Shown here one piece after another: positions 53,326 to 62,241 of a stretch of 64,000 nucleotides of DNA. The position numbers were made by a program, and so were the translations under genes. The stretch comes from Pyropia yezoensis (Eukaryota > Rhodophyta > Bangiophyceae > Bangiales > Bangiaceae). The notes beneath the pieces are model-generated. The model saw nothing but the letters and a program-made list of their open reading frames with translations, ran no database searches and was not told the DNA's origin. Each line of letters begins with the position of its first letter. Within the stretch, counting starts at the first letter, position 1. Location of the stretch: assembly GCA_009829735.1 (NCBI GenBank), contig CM020620.1, forward strand, positions 22,294,020-22,358,019. Direction: 5' to 3'.

Positions 53326-54317
53326 GGCGGGGGGGGCGAGGTGGGAAGGGGGAGGGAGGAGGGAGAGAAAACGCCTGACCGCCGAGTACAAAAAAAAGGG
53401 GCTACACGTTCCAGAAAAACCAGTTGGCTCCCAAGGGAAAGTATGTATGTATGATACGTAGACGCCGGGTGACGCCCCAGGAAGAATAGCGCGTGTGGTG
53501 CCGGGCGAGCGGGTTGTCGCACAGGTATAGTGCGTCCCGGAAAAAGTGGACGTGCACGTGTCGTGACCATGTCAAATACCGGCCACTGGACCAATCAAAC
53601 CCACACTGCACGACCCGTGCACGTCCACTTTTTACGGGACGCACAATAGCAGGAGCCAGAGGGGTGTGATCCGCTGAGTTTCATCCAAACATTAAAAAGA
53701 GACGGAATGTTTCCTTCCTTGTCTTTGGCAAGTCGCTCGTTTGATGTGTTTCTCTTGGCCCCCTTAGCTCTTGTGCTGCATAACACGACGTCGTCGTCGT
53801 CGTGGGCCACTCGGCCGCAGCCATTATAGTGTCCTCCCCCCCCACGCGGACCGCGACGTCTGCTGCCGCAGTCTTTGGCGGCTGCCAGTGTGTTGTCCTG
53901 CCCCATCCGTCTGCGTGCCTGCTCCTGTCGCTGCTGCATCTACCTTCAACTGGTGCCTGCTGTGGGCGCCGCTCGGTGACGGCCAGAGCCGGCGTCCTGT
54001 GGAGACGGCTCGTTCCCGCGCCGTGCCCTGCAGCCGCCCTCTGCCCACCCCCCTGGTCCGCTCCGGCTTGCTGCAGCCGCCTGGTCTTCCATCCCCTGTT
54101 CCGCCCCTCTCCCCCTCGACATTCTTTGTCACGTTTCTTTTTGCCCTGCCCCTTCTTTCCTCTTGCCCTCCTCCCTCGCTACCTCTCCCTCGTGTTTCCC
54201 AACGTCTATCTCGTCTTCAACCCGCACTCATTGTCGCGGTGATTTCTCGCTCCTTCCTCTCCCCCCCCTCCCCCCCCCCCTTCCCCCCCCCCGGCTCCTT
54301 TCTTCAACCCGACCACC
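53326..54317. other. Divergent promoter region with a MITE
   Basis: Pyrimidine tracts flank both ATGs (53328-53367 as G/A on plus; 54262-54300 as C/T). A 119-bp MITE lies at 53528-53646. No ORF supported. Confidence 0.5.
53528..53646. mobile_element. 119-bp MITE with ~38-bp terminal inverted repeats and TA flanks
   Basis: The left end (GTGCGTCCCGGAAAAAGTGG from 53530) and right end (reverse complement GTGCGTCCCGTAAAAAGTGG) match over about 38 bp with about three mismatches. TA dinucleotides sit at 53526-53527 and 53647-53648. This is the pattern of Tc1/mariner-type non-autonomous elements. No coding capacity. Confidence 0.75.
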
Positions 54318-55013
54318 ATGCGGCTCCTCACCCACAATTTGCTGGCCTGCCCCGCGACCCGCACCTTCCCCCTGACGCTGGCAGCGACGGAAACGACCGT
54401 CATCCCTGTCGCCTTTAACCGTCCCTTCCTCCGCCACATGCTCCCGCGGCTCGACTGGGCGGCGCTCCGAGACGCGGCCGCCGTCGTCGGTGCCGCCGAC
54501 GGCCTGCCCGCCGAGCCACCCGCGGTGTCACCCTCGCCTGGCTCAGCAGCGGCGAGCGGTGTGGCCGCCGGGGTGAACGGCAGTGGCGATGCGGGGGGCC
54601 TCCTGGAGGACATGAGCGACGACGAGGAGGACGTATCGGGGGAGGACGGGGAGGGGGACGATGACGACGACGAAGATAGTGACGAGGACGGGGACAACGC
54701 GGTGTCTGGCGTCAAGGCGGACGATGGCGGTGGCGTTGGCGCCTCTGAGGGCGACGACGCTGCGTGGCGGGCGCTGCACCACGCCCTCCTCGAGGTGCAC
54801 GTACTGGAGGGCACCCTCTCTGCGGACGGCCGCGTCTACACCATTTCGGGGGGGATCCCAAACATGGTGGTGGGCGCCCTGGCCGCCGCCGACGCTGCCG
54901 CCGACACCGCCGCTGGCGGCAGTGGTGGCGGCGACGGCGGCGATGCGGCCGCCGCCGGTGGGGGGGACACCGCCATGCCATCGGGGGGGGGGGGCACTGC
55001 TGGTGGGGAGTGA
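54318..55013 (+). CDS. TRM112: TRM112-like methyltransferase activator with acidic insert
   Basis: Intronless, 231 aa; ATG 54318 (CACCATGCGG). It starts MRLLTHNLLAC and has FPLTL, FLRHMLPRLDWAAL, LHHALLEVHVLEGTL and a GIPNMVV motif, which are the strands and helices of TRM112, the obligate partner of several tRNA, rRNA and release-factor methyltransferases. The family is usually about 125 aa. Here an insert (residues about 62-145), including a run of Asp/Glu (DDDDDEDSDEDGD), separates the helical and Zn-like halves, and a 50-residue Gly/Ala tail follows. The conserved C-terminal cysteines of some TRM112 proteins are missing, as in animals. Ends with TGA. Confidence 0.88.
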   Translation: MRLLTHNLLACPATRTFPLTLAATETTVIPVAFNRPFLRHMLPRLDWAALRDAAAVVGAADGLPAEPPAVSPSPGSAAASGVAAGVNGSGDAGGLLEDMSDDEEDVSGEDGEGDDDDDEDSDEDGDNAVSGVKADDGGGVGASEGDDAAWRALHHALLEVHVLEGTLSADGRVYTISGGIPNMVVGALAAADAAADTAAGGSGGGDGGDAAAAGGGDTAMPSGGGGTAGGE

Positions 55014-58000
55014 GGGGGTCTAGCAGTGGCGCTGAGGTAGGCAACGGCCGGTGCGCGGGGGCCGACTTGTGGGGGGGTGCTTGGTTTGTGGAGGGGGGGA
55101 GGCAGAGTGGGGGAGGTGGGCACCATCTTTTCTTTTTTTTTCGTGGCGATTATCATTGTGGGGTCAGTCGACCCCCCGCTGCAGGCGCCCCTGGCCGCAG
55201 GCGGGCACCGGTCGGCCGGCGGGCGGTGCGCCCCGTCGTCCCTGGCCGCGGTGGACCGCAGCTCTTGCGGTAGCCTGTTACTAAAATCAAAATGTACGGA
55301 CATGTCCATTCCTTTAGGCAGCGCTCCATGGTGGCGGCCGACCCACCGCGCGCCCGCACTCCCCCTTCCCCCTCCCACTCGCCTACGTTGCCATCTCCGT
55401 CGGCGGCGGCGGCGACAGCGGCGGAAGGGGGCGCAACGGGGGGAACCGTCACATCACCGCTGCCACGGCGTGGAGGGGAGGACGGCTGCCGCCTCCCTCG
55501 CTCTGCCACCGGTTGCGACCGGTGCGCGCACCCACCTCCGTCAAAACAGGGACGATGACGACCATGGCGACTGACGCGGCGTCACTGGCCGTCAATCGCG
55601 ACACGCCGTGGCGGGCGCGAGCCCCCCCCGACAACGGGAATGGTCTTGCCCAATGGACAAGTCACAAGGAAGGAAATGCATCCCACACGCGACTGTCATG
55701 GCCCACGCCCCACACTTCCCGCCCCACACCAGCTCAGAGGCGCGTGCGCTACACGCTCGCACGGGTCCTCTCCTCCCACACCCCCGGCTCACAGTTGATG
55801 GTACGGGTGCCGCCGGCGCTCCCTCGTGGGGACAATCCCGGGGCCCTTGCCTTGCCAGCAGTGCCTCCCAGCCACACGACTACAAGGATCGCGGGAGCAT
55901 AGTGAAGTGTTCGATCTGAATCCCCCCGCCTTCTTTTGCAGTCACTGGCGTGCTCTCACGGCGATGCGTGCTCCTCAACCCCCCCCCCCCGCCCATCACG
56001 GCCGCTGTTCTGTACAGGGGTTGGGTGGTGGGGGGGGAGGGGGGGGCAGGGGTTGCGGCACTCTGTTTTTTTTTTTTTGCATGCTGTAGCGGCAGCAGAG
56101 AGTGGGGATGAGGGTCGGCGACGCGACACCCCAACCGTCCCCCGTCCCCTGCCAAGCATAGCGGTAAGCGCGGCGGCCAACGGCGAGGGTGTCGTCCACC
56201 GCCGGGTTTTATCCCCGGCGGTCGTCGCCAGCAGCGCCCCGCAGATCCAGCATGGAAAACTCGTTCTGGAGGCCTCCCACGCCACCCTTCACCCCCCTCA
56301 CCCCCCCTCACCCCCCCCCCGCCTGCATGGCAGTCGGCTGGGCACGCTTCGTGCTGTTTAATGCGCGAAAGTGCATCCGGCTTTCAGCTTGGAGGCGCGG
56401 CGCACCGTAGGTGGCGCCCGCCACGAGAGAAAAAAGGAGCGTGAAAAGCGGGTCCTGCACGAATTCTCCATAATGATGTCATGCGTGCTACATACCAATG
56501 AAATGTCAATGAGAAGCACGTGAACGGGTGTGGGTACCATTATAGCTTCTGTGCGTGGCACGACGATGATTCCTCTTCATCACGACTCATACACACGCCG
56601 GTAATTATTGTACCCCCGCGGTCGCCACCGGCGACAAAGTCGCAGCAGTGTGGGAGCGGGGAGCGGGGGGCAGCGTGTCGCCTGCGACAAAGATGGCCAT
56701 GCCATCGACCGTCGCACCAGTGTCGAGCAAGGAGACGGTATTTAAAAGAGGGCGTCAGCAACGGATTGGGCAGTGGTCCACCTGCGGTCCTTCACAGTGG
56801 TTGCCCCCCCCCCACCCCGTATCCGTACTTCCATGGGGGTCTCTGCCGCCCAATGCAAGCCGTTGGGGTTGGTGGGCACCACCACGGGCGCTATCGCAAG
56901 CGCAGCGCCACTGACAAAATATAGTCGAGCATGGTAGGAGGAAGAGTGGGATGTGGCCAGGGAGGCCACGGCACCCCCGGGGTTACTGCTTACCGGGCGC
57001 GAGGTCGCTAGGTGCGCCGCCGCCGCGCCTACGTCCGCCTGGTGGGCTGCCGCCCAGCAAGCCAGTCGTACATACTGCCTGCGGCGTGCAACACTGCATG
57101 TCTAGATGCTTAATGAGTCTGTCTTCAGTCGTTCGCAGTGGTGAGTCCTGGCGGATCTGGCCGTCGCTTGTTTGACAGGCCGCCCATTCCACGAGAGGTA
57201 CTGTATGTATGGAAATGGTCAATTTCATTCCCTTGAGCAGGTCCCGGAGATCCACTTCACGCGGTATCCTTTCGATGGCGCCAGACAGTGCGGGAGACGA
57301 GCTTGGCACCCCGCCACCGCGCCGTCGACTCAGATGAGGGAAGGGGGAGCCCTAGGCCAGGTTTCTCTCCCCTTTTCCTCCCCCCGCCCGCCGCCTCCTC
57401 CAGCCCCAGTCCTCCCACGGGCTGTATGCCACGCCGCCCTCCCCACAAGGACCCTCCTCTTGTGTGCATCCTGCAACTCATCCCGATGTGGCCATCCAGC
57501 GGCTACCACCGTGGTGACCCTGCGGCCGACCACTGGCCGCCCAAGCGCGCCCGCTGGCACGCGTGCACGTGCACGGGCGGGGGGGTGGGGGGGGAGGCGG
57601 GTGGGGCGACGCGGTGGTCCGATTCGGGTTTGCTGCCGGTCGCGACCGGCACGCATGCCGCCGCCGCCGCCGCCGTGTCTCCGCTACCCTCACAGCAGAG
57701 CAGCAGTGTCCACGCGTGTGCCGCTGGCGCCGCCACCTGCATCTGTATGGAGGATGTTGACACCCACATGGGTCGGCCAGAGGGGGGGGGGAAGCGGCCG
57801 CGGGGCCGCGCCGGGGAAGAGCAGCCCCGGATCAGACACCGATCGGGGGTGGTGGGTTGGGAGGTTTTCTGTGCAGCCGCTGTGTATCTACACCGTAGCG
57901 AGATCCCGCTTGGAGGCCCTCATCCCGGCTCGTGGGGGTGTGCCGTTTCCCTGCCTCCTTCCACGAGCTCACTCACCCCCCGCCCCGTGACGGGGGCAGT

Positions 58001-58829
58001 TCCCCGCCGAGGTCGGGGGTCCCTCTGGCCGCAGCTGCGGCTGCAGGCCGCCCCCTCCTCATTTGTTGCTGCTTGTGGAGCGTGGCCACGGCGGGAAGCA
58101 CTTCTGGTCCTGCCGCGGGACGCTGGTGGGTCTGCAGTGTGTCGGCCGCCGCCGTGGCTGACGGTCCAGGTCCTCCCATCGCCTGGGGGGCGGGTTTGGG
58201 TCCTCCTTTCCCACCGCCCTAGCTGTCTGGGTTCAACCCAGGTACACCAAGTTGGTGTCGCCTCATCCCGGCGACTCCATCTCCCTCCCCTCCCCCCCCC
58301 CCCCGGCCATCCATCGCCCACCACCACCACCACGAGCACGGGGCCGTAGGGCAGGCGTGTCCGCCCCGCCTCCCACCCCCCGACGACAGTGGCACCTGGG
58401 GCGGGGCTTTGGGGGGAGGGGAGCGGCAGGCCCCGGTCGCTCGGGTGCCACGCCTTGCACGCGCCGCGGCGACAGGAGTCGGTTGAGGGGGGGGGGGGGG
58501 TCGGCAGGGCCACCGTCGCCCCCAACTTGCACGCACAGGTCCCTGCGAGAGGGGGGGGGCGGGGGTGGGCGCGTGCCGCGGCCGTGGACGCCAGCCTCGT
58601 GCGGCGCTGCCGCCCACGGCAGACGCCCGTGGCAGGCGGGTGGGGATCGGCGGCGGGATGGGTATATAGCCGCGGCGGGGACCTCACCCCATCTGACCGT
58701 CCCACTCAGCAACTCATAGCGCACCACAGCCCGCCCCATCTCCCGCCTCCCTCACCGATCCCCACGCTCGCCCGTCCGACCCACCAGTGCTACTCTTCCC
58801 CCCCTCCCCCCCTCCCTCCTTTCCCCACC
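55014..58829. other. 3.8-kb intergenic region, promoter of the CHRD gene at its right end
   Basis: No supported gene despite many compositionally driven ORFs. Contains C- and G-runs, a T12 tract at 56067-56078 and a lower-GC island at 56350-57300. TATATAG at 58663-58669 and C-tracts at 58798-58826 mark the CHRD promoter and leader. Confidence 0.4.
58663..58669 (+). promoter_or_regulatory. TATA box of the CHRD gene
   Basis: TATATAG, 160 bp upstream of the ATG, in an otherwise very GC-rich region. Confidence 0.6.
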
Positions 58830-60065
58830 ATGGCGTTTACCAAGCTGGCCGCCGCGGCGGTGGCGGCGCTCGCTGTTGCCGCATCGGCGGCGACGACGGC
58901 GACCGCCGCGCACGCTGGCAACTACATTGGCTACCTGTCGGGCCACCAGATGGTCCCACCTGTTGCCGCGGCAGGGATGGGTACCGTCCAGGGCGCCTAC
59001 GACACGGACACCCAGACGCTGTCGGTCCGGTTTCACTTTCGGGGCCTCGCGGCGGGCGTCAAGTCGGTGGGCCTCTACGCCGCCTGGGCGGGCCGCAACG
59101 GCGACGAGCAGTTTAGCTTGACGGACGCGACCAAGTTTGGGGCCGGCCACCTGTCGGGAGAGGGCAAGGCGTCGTTGAAGCTGACCGGCCGGCAGGTGAA
59201 GCTGCTCGAGGCGCGCGAGTTTTACGTCCTCGTCGGCTCGGAGCTCCGCGCGCAGCTGGTGCCGGCGGTGGCGGGGGCCAAGACGATGGCTGCCTCCCTG
59301 TCGTCGGCCTTTACCAACCCCCCGACGACGAGCACCGCCTTTGGCGGCATCATTGTGGAGCTGATGCCCACGGGGGCGATGATTGTGACGGGCTCTTGGC
59401 AGGGGCTGTCGTCGCCGCTGGCGCTCAACCTGGCCAACGGCAACCACTTCCACGTGGGCCTGACGGGCACCAACGGGCAGCGCATCTTTGAGCTGCAGCC
59501 GACGCTTAGCGACAACAACACGACCGCCTTTTACACGGCCGACAAGAACACTTACATGCCGACTGCCGAGTTTCTCACCATGATGAAGGGCCGCGGCGTG
59601 TACATGGACGTGCACTCGGCCAACCTGCCCACCGGCGAGCTCCGCGGGCAGGTCCTGTCGGCGGCCTCGTCGTCGGCCTACACCACCCTCCTGTCGCCCG
59701 CGTCGGTCAACCCGCCGGCGATGGGCTCGGACGCCACCGGCGGCCTGTCGGTCGAGTACTTCCACCCCGACACGATTGCCGTGACGGGGTCGTTTGCCAA
59801 GCTGTCTGGCGAGGTGGCGGTGGACCTGGCCATGGGCACCCACCTCCACCGCGGCCCCGCCGACGGCGCGGGCCCCCGCTTCCAGGAGCTGGTGGCCGAC
59901 AAGTCGATGGGCAACACCGCCGGCGACTTTATGCTCGAGACCAACACCTTCCGCCTCAACGCGACGCTCATTGAGGCGCTGCGGATGGGCATGGCGTACA
60001 GCGACATCCATTCGCAGGCCTTCCGCGCGGGGGAGCTGCGCGGCCAGCTTGACGCGGTGGTCTAG
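58830..60065 (+). CDS. Secreted protein with three CHRD domains
   Basis: Intronless, 411 aa; ATG 58830 (CACCATGGCG). Residues 1-27 form a signal peptide ending in an AxA-like site. Three CHRD (chordin) beta-repeats follow, at about residues 30-150, 155-285 and 290-411. Typical features are YLSGHQMVPPV at the start of the first, HFHVGLTGTNG and HLHRGPADGAGP in the second and third, and GELRGQ endings at the ends of repeats 2 and 3. CHRD domains are found in extracellular proteins of bacteria, algae and animals (chordin). The exact role here is unknown; a cell-wall or matrix place is inferred. Codon use is strongly GC-ending, and the TATA box suggests high expression. Ends with TAG. Confidence 0.88.
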   Translation: MAFTKLAAAAVAALAVAASAATTATAAHAGNYIGYLSGHQMVPPVAAAGMGTVQGAYDTDTQTLSVRFHFRGLAAGVKSVGLYAAWAGRNGDEQFSLTDATKFGAGHLSGEGKASLKLTGRQVKLLEAREFYVLVGSELRAQLVPAVAGAKTMAASLSSAFTNPPTTSTAFGGIIVELMPTGAMIVTGSWQGLSSPLALNLANGNHFHVGLTGTNGQRIFELQPTLSDNNTTAFYTADKNTYMPTAEFLTMMKGRGVYMDVHSANLPTGELRGQVLSAASSSAYTTLLSPASVNPPAMGSDATGGLSVEYFHPDTIAVTGSFAKLSGEVAVDLAMGTHLHRGPADGAGPRFQELVADKSMGNTAGDFMLETNTFRLNATLIEALRMGMAYSDIHSQAFRAGELRGQLDAVV

Positions 60066-60784
60066 GCGACGGCGCTGCCGTCGGCTAGGGCCCGCTTGTG
60101 CTGGTTGCCACGGTGCCCACAGTGATGCATATATCCCTTTTTCGTGTCCCCGCTGTCTGCCGTGACGGTGCGACCTTGTCCCGTCTTTAAACTGTTACCG
60201 TGACTCTTTGTACACGACCTTGTTCCCTCAACGTCGATATACGCCGTTAATCCCTCAATGTCGACGATGCCCACAATGGGCACCGAGGTGTATTCATCTT
60301 CCTTACGGCCATTGCCATAGCGTTGTGCATACACAACCAAACGGAACCACAGGTCACTAACACTGGTGCGAACTGTGCCCGCCTCCAACACGTGGATCCT
60401 TGACTTGCCCAGGTCACAGCATCGAGCCTTACTCTTTCCGACGCTCTTTCCGACCCTTCAGCACCCTCCGCTCCGATCCTGACGTCCGCCAGCACGCCCG
60501 CTCCAGACTTGAAAAGACCACGCACACACACCCTTGTTCCTTTGCGTCCGCCAAGCGCAGCTTGGCAAGTCCACTCCCGCGGCCCACAACAACAAATGAC
60601 GCGTTATCTCCGAGCACACTCCCACGCCTACCCCCCCCCCCCCCCCCCCCCCCCCCTCCCCACCCACATCGTCTTTCTCCACTCTCTGTATGTACATACA
60701 TACATACATACGCCCGCATGCGCCGGCGACAAGCGCACCCCCCGCCATACCTCCCAACCAATTGCCTTGCCGCCCCCCCCCCCC
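60066..60784. other. Convergent intergenic region of CHRD and BRCA2
   Basis: 719 bp, no gene. Contains a C27-like tract (60632-60656) and a (TACA) microsatellite at 60690-60710. Confidence 0.5.
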
Positions 60785-61048
60785 TCACGGCCCGAGCTGG
60801 CTGCCCAACACGTACCGCGCCACCGACGGCACGGCGCCCGCCGCAACGGCCACGACCGCCTCACGGGACAGCGCCGCGTCGGCGGGGGCGGCGGCAAAGC
60901 GCGCCGCCACCGCCGACGCCGCGGCGGCCAGGTCTGCCCACGGCGTCGGCAGCAGCGGGGGGGGGGGGGGGATGTTGGCCGCGGCGGGGCAGCTCCAGCC
61001 GCGGCGGCGGCGGCGGCGGCGGCGGTCCGCCTGCCGCCGTCGCCACCA

Positions 61049-61089
<41 letters not shown>

Positions 61090-62153
61090 CGCTCGCCCCG
61101 CCGTTCGCGCCACGGCGCGCGCCTCGGCGGCGGCGCGGGCGGCCAGCTCGGCCGGCCCCAGCCAGTGGGTGCGCCGCGTCGACGATGCGAGGAGCATTTC
61201 CCCATCCACGGGGCCGTCGTCGAGGTCCCGCACCGCCAACACCCCCCAACCTGGCATCGCCGGTCGGCCGCGACCGCTCCCGGCGGCCGCAGCGGCGGTG
61301 GCGGCAGCGGCGCCAGTGGCGGCGGTAGGAACGGTGACGGTAGTGGTCGTTGCGGCGACGGTGGTGGTGGCAGGGGCGGCGGTGGCCGCCGCCGCCGCGG
61401 CCGCCGCCGTCGCGGCGGCGGCAGACAGGAGGGGCGGCGGCGGTGCGCGGGCGGTCTCGTCATTGAGGATGACGGCCAGAACCGGCGCGCCCGGCGACGG
61501 GTCGGCCGCCAGAAAGGCCACGCGCCGGCCGTCGCCCGCCCCCCCCTCCACGTGGAGCACCACAAACGCGCCGTCAACGAGGGCGGGGGGCACGCCCCCG
61601 GCGGCGGGCACCCCCCCGTCCACGTCGCCGCCGCCCCCTCCCCCCCATTGGCGCCACGCCACCAGCGCCGCGGCGGTGGTCACCACGCGGGGCACAAACG
61701 CCGGCGCCGGGGCGGGCCGCCGGTCGAGGGGTACGACGGGAAAGCCGCGGCGCAGGCGGAGCTCCAGCCCCCGCGGCGTGCGGGCGGCACCCCAGGGCGC
61801 CGCCCGCACGTCCACCCCGTACAGCCGGAGGGTGGCGCCCTCGGTGGCGAGCGCCGCCACCACCGCCGGCGGGGGGTCCCACACGCCCACGGGCGCCCAC
61901 ACCCGGCCGGCGGCGTCAGAGACGAGCGCCTCGGCGTGGACCGACACGTCCCGCGACGGCGGCGCGGCGGCCTCGTCGGCCAGCTCCTCCAGTGCCTCGG
62001 CCGCCGCGGCGGCCGCCGCGCTGCCGGGCGCCGCCGCGGCGAGCCGCCCTTGCGCCCGCGCGTACGCGTCGGCGGCCGCCTCACAGGCGGTGGCGGCGGC
62101 GGCCGCCGCCGCCGCCACCGCCGCGTCCTCCTCTGCGTGGGTGCGCACCACCG

Positions 62154-62187
<34 letters not shown>

Positions 62188-62207
62188 GCCACCACCGCTG
62201 CCCCCAC

Positions 62208-62241
<34 letters not shown>

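Noticed and set aside
58225..58242. Second T-loop-like hairpin (CTGGGTTCAACCCAG)
   Set aside because: The loop is only five bases and no tRNA body surrounds it.
58752..60011. 419-codon minus ORF
   Set aside because: Shadow of the CHRD gene.
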